Source of the DNA: Lachnospiraceae bacterium
Lineage (GTDB): Bacteria > Bacillota > Clostridia > Lachnospirales > Lachnospiraceae
Direction: 5' to 3'
Assembly (NCBI GenBank): GCA_017432565.1
Contig: JAFRIW010000033.1
Coordinates: 1-59,577 of the forward strand
Length of the DNA stretch: 59,577 nt
In this document: one piece after another, positions 49,376 to 57,714 of the stretch
Layout of the letters: each line of letters begins with the position of its first letter
Position numbering within the stretch: position 1 is the first letter of the stretch
Notes under the pieces: generated by a model
Databases searched by the model: none
The model's input: only the letters and a program-made list of their open reading frames with translations
Told to the model about the DNA's origin: nothing
Translations under genes and position numbers: made by a program

Positions 49376-50188
49376 TTACAATTCGCGCTCCGCGAGTTCT
49401 CTGTGCTGCGCGCGCTCTCTCGCGGAAGGCGCGTAATTGACAATCAGAAGCAAAATCAGCACGGCCGTGAAGATCACGGTCGAAAGTGCGTACATCTCCG
49501 GCTTGATGCCCTTGCGGATCTCTCCGTAGATCATGGTGGACAGCGTGTTGACGCCCGCACCCTTGGTGAAGTAAGTGATCATGAAGTCATCCATCGACAT
49601 TGTGACGGCCATGAAAAAGCCCGAAAGGATACCGCCGGAAAGCTGCGGAAGAATCGTCGTGAAAAAGCCGTAGGCCGCCGTCGCACCCAGATCCCGGCTG
49701 GCTTCGTAGACAGACATGTTCATCTGCTCGATTTTGGGCAGGACCGCCAGGATGATATATGGAATATTAAAAGTAATATGCGCAATCAGGACGCTCGTGA
49801 AGCCCAGCGGCAGGAAGCGGATGAACCAGAGCATCAGCGCAATGCCGGTGACGATATCCGCATTCAGCATCGGGATATTCGTCAGGCCCATCATGACCGC
49901 GTACCGCCGCTTGTTCATGTAGTGCATTCCGAACGCGGCCGCCGTGCCGATCAGCAGCGCAATGGCGGAGGACAGGAAGGCCAGTCCGATCGTTGTGATC
50001 AGTGCCTCCCGGATCTGCCGGTTGGTGAGAAGCTGTCCGTACCAGCGCAGCGTGAAGCCGCCCCAGACCACCCGCGAGCGGGAGTCGTTCACGGACAGGA
50101 CCATCATGACAGCGATCGGAATATACAGGAAAATCATGATCAGCACGAAGTAGAACCGGCAGATGAAATTGATCAGATGCTCTTTCAT
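49376..50188 (-). CDS. potC: Spermidine/putrescine ABC transporter permease PotC
   Basis: A 270-residue inner-membrane permease with six helices. The conserved EAA loop is YEASRDLGATAAYGFFTTILP (about 162-182), which docks with the PotA ATPase. The N-terminus (FVLIMIFLYIPIAVMMVLS) is the first helix. It overlaps the potB stop by four bases, so translation is coupled. Confidence 0.96.
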   Translation of the reverse strand: MKEHLINFICRFYFVLIMIFLYIPIAVMMVLSVNDSRSRVVWGGFTLRWYGQLLTNRQIREALITTIGLAFLSSAIALLIGTAAAFGMHYMNKRRYAVMMGLTNIPMLNADIVTGIALMLWFIRFLPLGFTSVLIAHITFNIPYIILAVLPKIEQMNMSVYEASRDLGATAAYGFFTTILPQLSGGILSGFFMAVTMSMDDFMITYFTKGAGVNTLSTMIYGEIRKGIKPEMYALSTVIFTAVLILLLIVNYAPSARERAQHRELAEREL

Positions 50189-51051
50189 GCCGCTTTCCTC
50201 CTTCCCGGCTTCTCCGTTCCTTCCACGCAGACCAGCTCCAAATCTTCTTTCACGACATCATCCTTGATCGTGAATGCCATACTGATAAAGACGAAGACCA
50301 TCAGGGCCACGGACAGGCCCGAGCCCAGGTTCCAGTTGCTGCTTCTCGTAAATTCCTGCTCGATGATATTACCGATCAGCTGCAGCTTGCCGCCACCCAG
50401 GATATCCGCGACGACGAAGGACGTCATGGACGGAACAAAAACGATCGTGATGCCGCTCTTCAGTCCGGGAATCGACAGCGGGAAAATGATTCTGGTAAAG
50501 ACCGTGAGCGGCCCCGCGCCCAGATCCTTGGCCGCCTCAATGACATCCTCCGGTATATCCGCGATCGCATTGAAGATCGGCAGCATCATGAAAGGAAAAT
50601 AATCGTAGACCACGCCGATGATAATCGCCGTCCAGGTGTTGGCAATATCAAGGGGCTTCAGGCCCAGTGCCTGCAGGGCAAAATTCAGAATGCCGTTGGA
50701 AGACAGAATCATCTGCCATGCCAGCAGGCGCAGAATAAAATTCATCCACATCGGCAGAATCAGGAAAAACAGCATAAAAGCTCTGCGCGAAATGTGCAGG
50801 CGCCGGACCACCATGACCAGCGGGTAGGCCAGCAGGATACACAGCAGTGTGCAGATCAGTGCGATTTCCAGTGAAAACAGGAAGGCTTTCCGGTTGATGG
50901 AATCCCCGATCGCCAGAATGTTTTCGACGGTAAAGGCGCCGCCGGCATTCGTAAACGCATAGCGCAGAATCACGATCAGCGGTATGACCGTGAAACCGAC
51001 GGACCATATGAAATAAGGTGAAGCCAGAAGCTCTCTGTTTCTGCGATTCAT
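50185..51051 (-). CDS. potB: Spermidine/putrescine ABC transporter permease PotB
   Basis: A 288-residue permease with six helices, the partner of PotC. The EAA loop is IEAAKDLGAGPLTVFTRIIFP (about 192-212). MVVRRLHISRRAFMLFFLIL and FMMLPIFNAIADIPEDV are family sequence. It starts 69 bases after potA, and its ATG follows GGGAGAAGAA. The Lys/Arg-rich C-terminal tail is cytoplasmic. Confidence 0.96.
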   Translation of the reverse strand: MNRRNRELLASPYFIWSVGFTVIPLIVILRYAFTNAGGAFTVENILAIGDSINRKAFLFSLEIALICTLLCILLAYPLVMVVRRLHISRRAFMLFFLILPMWMNFILRLLAWQMILSSNGILNFALQALGLKPLDIANTWTAIIIGVVYDYFPFMMLPIFNAIADIPEDVIEAAKDLGAGPLTVFTRIIFPLSIPGLKSGITIVFVPSMTSFVVADILGGGKLQLIGNIIEQEFTRSSNWNLGSGLSVALMVFVFISMAFTIKDDVVKEDLELVCVEGTEKPGRRKAA

Positions 51052-51120
51052 TTCTTCTCCCCAACCGGTTCCGAGGCGCCGGCATTCCGGCGTGCGGCCT
51101 GATTTTGCCGGACCTGTGCG

Positions 51121-52188
51121 TCAGTTCTTCTCGATAATCTCTTCGTCCGAAGAACGCGGCTTGTGCATGATCTGAATGTTCTCCGGCAGGATCGACAGGC
51201 CTGCCATGCTGCCGGGCATCGCCGGATTGTTGCTCTGGATCGCCCACTCGAAATCGCCGCAGGAGACCCGGATGTCGTAGTAGGCGCCCTGATAGATCAC
51301 TTCCATGACGCGCCCTGTGGCAAAACCTCTCCCCGGCTCGACGATGTTCAGATCCTCCGGGCGGATGACGACGTCCACCTTTTCGTTCGGCGCGAAGCCG
51401 ATATCCACGCAGGGAATGTCCACACCCTGGATCTGCACGAGATAGTCGCGCAGCATGATTCCGTCAATGATATTGCTCTCGCCGATAAAGTCCGCCACGA
51501 AAGCGTTCTGGGGCTCGTCATAGATGCTCTTGGGATCGCCCATCTGCTGGATGATGCCCTGGTTCATGACGATAATGCGGTCCGACATCGTCAGCGCCTC
51601 GCTCTGGTCATGCGTGACGTAGATGAAGGTGATGCCGACCTCTTTTTTAATCTTCATCAGCTCACGCTGCATCTCCTGGCGGAGCTTTAAGTCCAGCGCG
51701 CCGAGCGGCTCGTCGAGCAGAAGGACCTCCGGCTCGTTCACGATGGCTCTGGCAATGGCCACACGCTGCTGCTGTCCGCCGGAAAGAGAGTCGGGCTTGC
51801 GGTGTTCGAAGCCCTCCATATTGACCAGCCGCAGTGCATACTGCACCTTGTCCTCAATATAAGCTTTGTCCTTTTTCTTCAGCTTCAGGCCGAACGCGAT
51901 GTTGTCCGCCACATCGTAATGCGGAAACAGGGAATATTTCTGAAACACCGTGTGCAGGCGCCGCTTGTCGGGAGAGAGATTGGTGATGTCCTTCCCGTCA
52001 AAAAGGACCCGGCCTGTATCCGGCGTCTCAAAGCCTCCGATAATGCGCAGAAGCGTCGACTTGCCGCAGCCGGAGGGCCCCAGCAGGGTGATAAACTCAT
52101 TTTTGTAGATTTCCAGATTCAGCTCTTTGATGATCGTCTTGCCGTCAAAGCTTTTGCTGATATTCTGCAGTTCCAGAATGGTATCCAT
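51121..52188 (-). CDS. potA: Spermidine/putrescine ABC transporter ATPase
   Basis: A 355-residue ABC ATPase. Walker A is GPSGCGKST, the signature LSGGQQQRVAIARA, Walker B LLLDEPLGALD and the H-loop VTHDQ. The C-terminal 120 residues form a TOBE regulatory domain. It drives PotBC import of polyamines delivered by PotD. It follows the PuuR-like regulator by 27 bases, a gene order usual in Firmicutes. Confidence 0.97.
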   Translation of the reverse strand: MDTILELQNISKSFDGKTIIKELNLEIYKNEFITLLGPSGCGKSTLLRIIGGFETPDTGRVLFDGKDITNLSPDKRRLHTVFQKYSLFPHYDVADNIAFGLKLKKKDKAYIEDKVQYALRLVNMEGFEHRKPDSLSGGQQQRVAIARAIVNEPEVLLLDEPLGALDLKLRQEMQRELMKIKKEVGITFIYVTHDQSEALTMSDRIIVMNQGIIQQMGDPKSIYDEPQNAFVADFIGESNIIDGIMLRDYLVQIQGVDIPCVDIGFAPNEKVDVVIRPEDLNIVEPGRGFATGRVMEVIYQGAYYDIRVSCGDFEWAIQSNNPAMPGSMAGLSILPENIQIMHKPRSSDEEIIEKN

Positions 52189-52215
52189 GACTCATCCTCT
52201 GTTTGGTTTTCTTCA

Positions 52216-52764
52216 TTAAAAACTCGGCGGGCTGCTGATCCACAGAACCCGGGCAGGTTTTGCCCCGGCGCACTGCAGATAATGGTTCCGGTCCGCCTTA
52301 TAACTGAAGGACTCGCCCTTCTTCACCCGATAAGTCCGGTCTCCGTAGACCAGCTCGGCAGTGCCCTCCAGGACATAGCCGAACTCCTCGCCCTCATGAG
52401 GCTTGTCGAGATCGAGCGCTTCTCCGGGCTGCAGGGTCACCTCAATCGGCTCGAGCGAGAGGCGCTGTGCCGCGGGAAGCAGCCATTTGATGGCGTTTCC
52501 GCTCTTGTCGATCTTCGTGGAATAATCCTCTTCCTTATATACAATCTGCGGAGCCTGCTCCTCCCGGAAAAACTCCGACAGATTCGTGCCCAGACACGTC
52601 ACAATATCCGAAAGCGTCGCGACGGACGCCGACGAGAGGCCGCGCTCAAGCTGCGAAATAAAGCCCTTGGTCAGCTCTGTGCGGTCCGCCAGTTCCTCCT
52701 GCGTCAGACCATTCTGATTGCGCAGTTCCCGGATCCTTTCTCCGATGTAAAGATCAAGATTCAT
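52216..52764 (-). CDS. puuR: XRE-cupin transcriptional regulator, PuuR-like
   Basis: A 182-residue regulator: an N-terminal helix-turn-helix (NGLTQEELADRTELTKGFIS, about 18-37) and a C-terminal cupin (about 105-180; LDLDKPHEGEEFGYVLEGTA and the final YLQCAGAKPARVLWISSPP). Homologues repress polyamine uptake or catabolism genes; here it precedes potABCD, so it probably controls that operon in response to polyamine. ATG at 52764 follows GGGAGGAAGC. An inverted repeat and a strong promoter lie upstream. Confidence 0.92.
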   Translation of the reverse strand: MNLDLYIGERIRELRNQNGLTQEELADRTELTKGFISQLERGLSSASVATLSDIVTCLGTNLSEFFREEQAPQIVYKEEDYSTKIDKSGNAIKWLLPAAQRLSLEPIEVTLQPGEALDLDKPHEGEEFGYVLEGTAELVYGDRTYRVKKGESFSYKADRNHYLQCAGAKPARVLWISSPPSF

Positions 52765-52779
52765 GCTTCCTCCCAGTCC

Positions 52780-52796
52780 GTTTAATATTCCTAAAC
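52780..52796 (-). promoter_or_regulatory. Inverted repeat between the puuR promoter and start codon (possible operator)
   Basis: GTTTA-ATATTCC-TAAAC is a 17-base inverted repeat with five-base arms. It lies downstream of the -10 box and just before the puuR ribosome site, a position suited to autorepression. A second CTAAAC occurs at 52829-52834 within the promoter spacer. Binding by PuuR is inferred only. Confidence 0.4.
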
Positions 52797-52816
52797 ATTC
52801 TGTTTGCACTCACATA

Positions 52817-52844
52817 ATTATACTAATACTAAACTCATTGTCAA
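52817..52844 (-). promoter_or_regulatory. Sigma-A promoter for the puuR-potABCD operon
   Basis: On the minus strand TTGACA (52844-52839) and TATAAT (52822-52817) are separated by 16 bases: two consensus boxes with slightly short spacing. The region is AT-rich against a GC-rich background. It is about 50 bases from the puuR start and follows the terminator of the PurF-like gene. Confidence 0.85.
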
Positions 52845-52864
52845 CTATATAATGGCAAAAAAAA

Positions 52865-52892
52865 CAGCTGCCGGATTTTTCTCCGACAGCTG
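52865..52892 (-). terminator. Terminator after the PurF-like gene
   Basis: A 10-base-pair stem (CAGCTGTCGG / CCGGCAGCTG, one G-T pair) with an eight-base loop is followed on the minus strand by eight T residues. This is a strong intrinsic terminator, between the PurF-like stop and the puuR promoter. Confidence 0.9.
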
Positions 52893-52934
52893 CCGCATTT
52901 TCTCAGATCTTCCGTATTCTGTTCAGATTTACTT

Positions 52935-54353
52935 TTACTCCTGTCCGTCCCAGCAGTAGGTACAGAGCATGTCCTTCGGAAGGCCCGTCGCCGCCACGGT
53001 GTCATCCAGACGGTTGTAGCGCAGGGACGTGAATTTCATCTGCTTTCCGATCTGCTCCTCCATGCGGCGGTAGCGCTCGGAATCCGGGTTGGCGTAGTCC
53101 TCGAGGATGGTCCGCTCGACAACCTCGCTGCCCTCCTGCTCCGCAATGACGCGCCGGCCGATCAGCTCCATGTCGGACGTCGCCCGCGAGAAGTTGATGT
53201 ATTTGCAGCCGAACAGCAGCGGCGGGCAGGCGGGACGCACATGAACCTCTTCCGCGCCGTTCTCATACAGGAATTCCGTCGTCTCGCGCAGCTGCGTGCC
53301 GCGGACGATCGAGTCGTCGATCAGAAGGAGCCGCTGCCCCTTGATCAGTTCGGTGACCGGCACGAGCTTCATTTTGGCAATCAGATCCCGCTTGGACTGG
53401 ATCGTGGGCATAAAGGAGCGCGGCCAGGTCGGCGTGTACTTGATGAAAGGTCTCGAGTAAGGCACACCGGACTCATTGGAATAACCGATGGCGTGGGCTA
53501 TGCCGGAATCCGGCACACCGGCCACGGTGTCGATATCTTCCCGGGTCAGATAATCCCGGCGGGCCATCGCCGCGCCGCAGCGGTAGCGCATGCCCTCAAC
53601 CGTGACGCCTTCATATTTTGACGGCGGATAGCCGTAATAAGTCCAGAGGAAGGTGCAGATCCGCATTTTGCGGCCGGGGCTGGCCAGCATCGTCATGCCC
53701 TCCGGCGTGATGACCGTAATCTCACCGGGGCCCAGCTCATGATAGTCGTGATAGCCCAGCTTCATATAGGCAAAGGATTCAAAGCTCGCGCAGAAGCCCT
53801 CGTCCTTGCGGCCGATCTGGATCGGGGTGCGTCCCAGCCGGTCGCGGGCGCAGAAGATGCCCTTCGGCGTCAGGATCAGCATGGACATGGAACCATCGAT
53901 GCGCTCCTGAGCGTAGCGGATTCCGTCAATCAGGTTGTCCTGCTGATTGATCAGGGCCGCCACCAGCTCGGTCTTGTTGATCTCACCGCCGCTCATCTCC
54001 ATGAAGTGCAGTTTGGATTCACCGAACACTTCGTCCAGCAGTTCCTGTGTGTTGTTGACCTTTCCGACCGTCACAATCGCGTAAGTGCCGTGATGCGAGC
54101 GCACGACCACCGGCTGCGGATCGTAGTCCGAGATACATCCGATTCCCATGTATCCCTTCATTTCATGAACATCCTTCTCGAATTTGGTCCGGAAAGGCGA
54201 GCTTTCGATATTGTGAATCGCCCGGTTGAATCCGGCGCGGCTGTAAACCGCCATGCCTGCCCGTCTGGTTCCGAGATGAGAGTGGTAGTCTGTTCCGTAA
54301 AACAGGTCAAAAACACAGTCTTCCTTCAATGCTGCCGCAAAAAATCCACCCAT
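52935..54353 (-). CDS. Amidophosphoribosyltransferase (PurF) paralogue lacking the glutaminase cysteine
   Basis: A 472-residue protein with the PurF layout. The phosphoribosyltransferase half is intact: VPDSG (280-284) and the PRPP loop LLLIDDSIVRGT (342-353). All four usual Fe-S cysteines are present (about C233, C383, C464, C467). The N-terminus reads MGGFFAAALK, so the catalytic Cys that should follow Met is Gly, and the oxyanion-hole NG is also missing (VTVGKVNN, 95-101). Glutamine-dependent activity is unlikely; it may use ammonia or regulate. The start is fixed by AAGGAG seven bases upstream. No purine operon genes are nearby. Confidence 0.88.
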   Translation of the reverse strand: MGGFFAAALKEDCVFDLFYGTDYHSHLGTRRAGMAVYSRAGFNRAIHNIESSPFRTKFEKDVHEMKGYMGIGCISDYDPQPVVVRSHHGTYAIVTVGKVNNTQELLDEVFGESKLHFMEMSGGEINKTELVAALINQQDNLIDGIRYAQERIDGSMSMLILTPKGIFCARDRLGRTPIQIGRKDEGFCASFESFAYMKLGYHDYHELGPGEITVITPEGMTMLASPGRKMRICTFLWTYYGYPPSKYEGVTVEGMRYRCGAAMARRDYLTREDIDTVAGVPDSGIAHAIGYSNESGVPYSRPFIKYTPTWPRSFMPTIQSKRDLIAKMKLVPVTELIKGQRLLLIDDSIVRGTQLRETTEFLYENGAEEVHVRPACPPLLFGCKYINFSRATSDMELIGRRVIAEQEGSEVVERTILEDYANPDSERYRRMEEQIGKQMKFTSLRYNRLDDTVAATGLPKDMLCTYCWDGQE

Positions 54354-54412
54354 CCGATTTCTCCTTAATCTGTTTTCTTTTCTGTTCCTGCCGGGCTGCC
54401 CCGGTCAAAGAA

Positions 54413-54440
54413 AAAGGCACTGGCCTTGGCCGGTGTCTTT
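54413..54440 (-). terminator. Terminator after the 2-hydroxyacid dehydrogenase gene
   Basis: A GC-rich stem (GACACCGGCC / GGCCAGTGCC, two mismatches) with a two-base loop and AAA/TTT flanks is followed on the minus strand by TTTTTCTTTG. It lies a few bases after the dehydrogenase stop codon. Confidence 0.75.
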
Positions 54441-54448
54441 TATCCGTA

Positions 54449-55417
54449 TCAGTAACCCAGCTCCTTGTTTACCAGGTGTCTGAGTGTTCTGCCTTCGATA
54501 TAATTCTTCAGATCCTCACAAAACATCTGCGCGTTTTTATTCCGGGTATTGACCAGCGTCATCTGTCCGGCTGTGTGCGTGGTGATCAGCAGATTTTTCG
54601 CGGTCCACGCCGGGTCGCCTTCCGGGATGGGCTCCACCTCGAAGACATCCAGTCCGGCTGCAGCGATCCTGCCCTCGTTCAGTGCCTTCACCAGTGCCGC
54701 CTGATCGATGGAATTGCCGCGGCCGACATTGACAACGATCGCGCTCTCCGGAAGCAGCGCGATTCTCCTTTCATCCAGCAGTTTCAGGGTATCCCTCGTG
54801 CCGGGCAGCGCCATGAACAGAATATCCGTCTCCGGAAGGACTTCGTCCAGTCTGTCCTGAGGAATGATTTCGTCAAAAATGCCCTCTTCCCGCACTTTTC
54901 CGCTGCGGTTCACGCCGATGATCTTCTCCGGTTCAAAGCCGCGGACACGCTTCGCATAATTGCTGCCGATATCGCCGGTTCCCAGAACGGTGATCCTGCT
55001 GCCGGTCAGTGTCTTCACCGGCAGATCCCCGCGCCAGATATGCTGACGCACGTTTTCCATATATTCAGGAATTCTGCGCAGCAGCATCAGCGTCAGGGTG
55101 ACGCCGTGCTCAGAGACGGCTACGCCGTATGCACCTGCGGAATTGGAGAGAAGGCAGCCCTCCGGCAGTGCCCCGGGCTTCAGAAAATTATCCACGCCGG
55201 CAGAGGCCGCGTGGAACCATTTCAGTCCGGGCGCCAGTCTGCCCAATGATGAATCATAAGAATAGATGATCTCGGCATCCCGCACTTCGTCGGCGATCTG
55301 CTCCGCGCTGTCGCAGAAAACAACCCGAAGGCCGCACGCGTCGGCGGTTTCACGGATCATCTGACGCTGAGCTTCTTCCAGTGCACCGATTGCAACAACA
55401 ATTTTTCCAGTGCTCAT
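54449..55417 (-). CDS. D-isomer-specific 2-hydroxyacid dehydrogenase
   Basis: A 322-residue NAD(H) enzyme. The nucleotide loop is VLGTGDIGSNYAKRV (about 145-159), and the catalytic Arg, Glu and His are in VVNVGRGNSID, GLDVFEVEPIPEG and LLITTHTAGQ. It could act on glyoxylate, hydroxypyruvate, phosphoglycerate or a branched 2-keto acid; the substrate cannot be told. The ATG follows CCGGAGGATTTTATT. It has its own terminator and no operon partner. Confidence 0.92.
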   Translation of the reverse strand: MSTGKIVVAIGALEEAQRQMIRETADACGLRVVFCDSAEQIADEVRDAEIIYSYDSSLGRLAPGLKWFHAASAGVDNFLKPGALPEGCLLSNSAGAYGVAVSEHGVTLTLMLLRRIPEYMENVRQHIWRGDLPVKTLTGSRITVLGTGDIGSNYAKRVRGFEPEKIIGVNRSGKVREEGIFDEIIPQDRLDEVLPETDILFMALPGTRDTLKLLDERRIALLPESAIVVNVGRGNSIDQAALVKALNEGRIAAAGLDVFEVEPIPEGDPAWTAKNLLITTHTAGQMTLVNTRNKNAQMFCEDLKNYIEGRTLRHLVNKELGY

Positions 55418-55568
55418 AATAAAATCCTCCGGAATCTGTTACTCTTCAAAACGATCGACAAACTATCATCCGAGTTGAATTTTAACATATTCCGGAGGAC
55501 TTCCATATTCTCAAATATTCCAAAATTATCCGGCCGGGCCCACTGCGATTTAGTGAACTGTACAGTAA

Positions 55569-56150
55569 TTATTCCTCCTTGAACAGAAGGCCGGTTTTGG
55601 CCAGCGGCACCCGCAGAGCCATGTATAAAAGCACCGTCACGAAGGCCGAGACGCCGGAGTTGATCGCGGTAACGCCGAGGTTGATGGCAAAAGAAACCTC
55701 CGCTGCCGGCTTGCCGAGAATCAGGATTTTGTAGAAATAGCGAAGCACAGGGTCGGCGGCCGCATTGAACAGCAGGCCGACGACGGTCGCGGAGACCACC
55801 CACTTGAAGATCTTTCCGTGATCCGTCTGTTCGTTGATGTGCCCCATTTTGTGCGCAATCAGTCCGACCAGCAGGCCCATCGCGAATTTGATGACAAAGG
55901 TAATCGGCGCTTCCACGATATAGACGGGATCAATCAGATCCGCGATCGTCAGACCGATCGCACCGCCCAGTCCGCCGTACACGCCGCCGAGAAGCAGCGC
56001 GCCCAGCACCACAAAGGCATTCCCCAGATGCACGGAAACCTGTCCGGCGGGCGGGGTCGGAATACGGATTGACATATAGGTAAAGACCACAAAAGTCAGT
56101 GCCGCAAACACACCTGCGAAAACTACTTTTTTCACTGCATCATCTTTCAT
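55569..56150 (-). CDS. ECF transporter S component (substrate unknown)
   Basis: A 193-residue membrane protein with five to six helices. VSVHLGNAFVVLGALLLGG (about 32-50) and GLGGAIGLTIADLIDPVYI (about 55-73) match the ECF S-component family related to DUF1393 vitamin transporters. The substrate is unknown. ATG at 56150 follows GAGGAGG; an upstream ATG lies inside that ribosome site. A TATACT -10 box with TTTCAA 16 bases upstream is a weak promoter candidate. No EcfA or EcfT gene is near. Confidence 0.87.
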   Translation of the reverse strand: MKDDAVKKVVFAGVFAALTFVVFTYMSIRIPTPPAGQVSVHLGNAFVVLGALLLGGVYGGLGGAIGLTIADLIDPVYIVEAPITFVIKFAMGLLVGLIAHKMGHINEQTDHGKIFKWVVSATVVGLLFNAAADPVLRYFYKILILGKPAAEVSFAINLGVTAINSGVSAFVTVLLYMALRVPLAKTGLLFKEE

Positions 56151-56293
56151 AACGCGCCTCCTCATATATATTTAATCGATTGAGGACAGTATAGTACAAT
56201 GTGGTATCCTTGAAAGTGCCAATACTTGCGTTTTTTGCCATACCACTTTGATGCAGCTTTCTTTTGCCCCATCCATCGGGTGCAGAAAAGAAA

Positions 56294-56317
56294 AGCGCCT
56301 CTCAGGAGAGGGACGCT
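56294..56317 (-). terminator. Terminator overlapping the 3' end of mtnN
   Basis: A stem of AGCGTCCCTCTC / GAGAGGCGCT with a CTGA loop and one bulge covers the last five codons and the stop of the nucleosidase gene. It is followed on the minus strand by TTTTCTTTTC. Confidence 0.75.
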
Positions 56318-57000
56318 GTCATGGCTTCGGTGATTCTTGCGCAGTCCGCGGCGGCCTTTTTCTCGAAGACCGGATAATCCACGAGATCGCTGCCGTCGGC
56401 TTTGTCCGAGATGGCGCGCAGGATGACAAAAGGAATTCCGTTCAGGTAAGCTGCCTGTGCGATGGCGGCGCCTTCCATCTCCGTACACAGAGGAGAGAAT
56501 TTCTCCGAAATGCCGGCTTTCTGCTCCGCGGCGGCGACGAACTGATCGCCGCTGGCAATGCGGCCTTCCATCACGCTGATGTCCGGCGCAGCCGTGCGGA
56601 CAGCTTCCACCGCAGCCTTTCGCAGCTGCTCATCCGCCGGGAAGGCTGCGATGCCCATCTGCGGAATTTCACCCGGCGCATAGCCGAAGACGGTCGCATC
56701 CACATCGTGGTAAACTGCCTCGGTGGAGACGACGACATCTCCGATATTCAGGTCATTGCACAGCGATCCGGCCACACCCGTGTTGATCAGATGCGTGACA
56801 TTAAAACAGTCCGCGAGAATCTGGACACACATGCCGGCATTGACCTTTCCGATTCCGCTCCGCACCACAACAACAGAAGTCGATCCGATCGCTCCTTCGT
56901 AAAAAAACATCCGGGCTTTCTCAACGGTCCTCGTGATGGCCATGTTTTCTTTGATCAGGGCGACCTCCGCCTCCATTGCTCCGATAATTCCGACTTTCAT
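56302..57000 (-). CDS. mtnN: 5'-methylthioadenosine/S-adenosylhomocysteine nucleosidase
   Basis: A 232-residue nucleosidase that cleaves MTA and SAH to adenine and the thio-sugar, which links polyamine and methylation by-products to adenine salvage (apt is in the window). KVGIIGAMEAEVALIKE at the start, NTGVAGSL, and CTEMEGAAIAQAAY (catalytic Glu and ribose contact) are diagnostic. Length is normal. It starts 24 bases after the response regulator, so it may be co-transcribed with the two-component system. Confidence 0.96.
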   Translation of the reverse strand: MKVGIIGAMEAEVALIKENMAITRTVEKARMFFYEGAIGSTSVVVVRSGIGKVNAGMCVQILADCFNVTHLINTGVAGSLCNDLNIGDVVVSTEAVYHDVDATVFGYAPGEIPQMGIAAFPADEQLRKAAVEAVRTAAPDISVMEGRIASGDQFVAAAEQKAGISEKFSPLCTEMEGAAIAQAAYLNGIPFVILRAISDKADGSDLVDYPVFEKKAAADCARITEAMTASLS

Positions 57001-57024
57001 AACTGCTGCTCCTTCTGTATTTTG

Positions 57025-57714
57025 TTAAACCTTAAAGCGGTATCCGACGCCCCAGATGGTCTCGATGTACTGCGGATTCTGCGTGTCGAATTCGATCTTC
57101 TCGCGGATTTTCTTGATGTGGACGGTGACGGTGGCGATATCGCCGACGGAATCCATGTTCCAGATGCGCCGGAACAGCTCTTCCTTGGAGTAGACGTGGT
57201 TCGGGTTCTCCGCCAGGAAGGTCAGCAGATCGAATTCCTTCGTCGTAAAGGGCTTTTCCACGCCGTCCACCCAGACGCGCCGGGCGGTTTTGTCAATCTT
57301 CAGCCCGCGGATTTCGATAACATCGTTGCTGCGGGTGCCGGTGCCCACCAGCCGCTCATACCGGTTCAGATGCGCCTTGACTCGCGCCACCAGCTCACTC
57401 GGCGAGAAGGGCTTGGTGAGATAATCGTCCGCACCGAGTCCCAGCCCGCGGATTTTGTCGATATCATCCTTCTTGGCCGACACCATCAGAATCGGAATAT
57501 CTTTCTCCTCCCGGACTTTCTTACAGATTTCAAAACCGTCCACACCGGGCAGCATCAGATCAAGGACGATCAGATCATAATCCCCCTCCAGCGCCTTCTG
57601 CAGTCCCGTGTCTCCCCGGTTTTCCACTTCCACCTCGTAACCGGACAGTTCCAGATAATCCTTCTCCAGATCCGCGATCGCTTCCTCATCCTCAATAATC
57701 AGAATTCTGCTCAT
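57025..57714 (-). CDS. OmpR-family response regulator
   Basis: A 229-residue two-domain regulator. The receiver (about 1-120) has the acidic pocket IIEDEEAI, the phospho-acceptor Asp in LIVLDLMLPGVDG (about 53) and the Lys in VSAKKDD. The winged-helix DNA-binding domain (about 130-229) ends in TVHIKKIREKIEF and IWGVGYRFKV. It overlaps the kinase gene by four bases (ATGA) and is translated after it. The regulon is unknown. Confidence 0.95.
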   Translation of the reverse strand: MSRILIIEDEEAIADLEKDYLELSGYEVEVENRGDTGLQKALEGDYDLIVLDLMLPGVDGFEICKKVREEKDIPILMVSAKKDDIDKIRGLGLGADDYLTKPFSPSELVARVKAHLNRYERLVGTGTRSNDVIEIRGLKIDKTARRVWVDGVEKPFTTKEFDLLTFLAENPNHVYSKEELFRRIWNMDSVGDIATVTVHIKKIREKIEFDTQNPQYIETIWGVGYRFKV

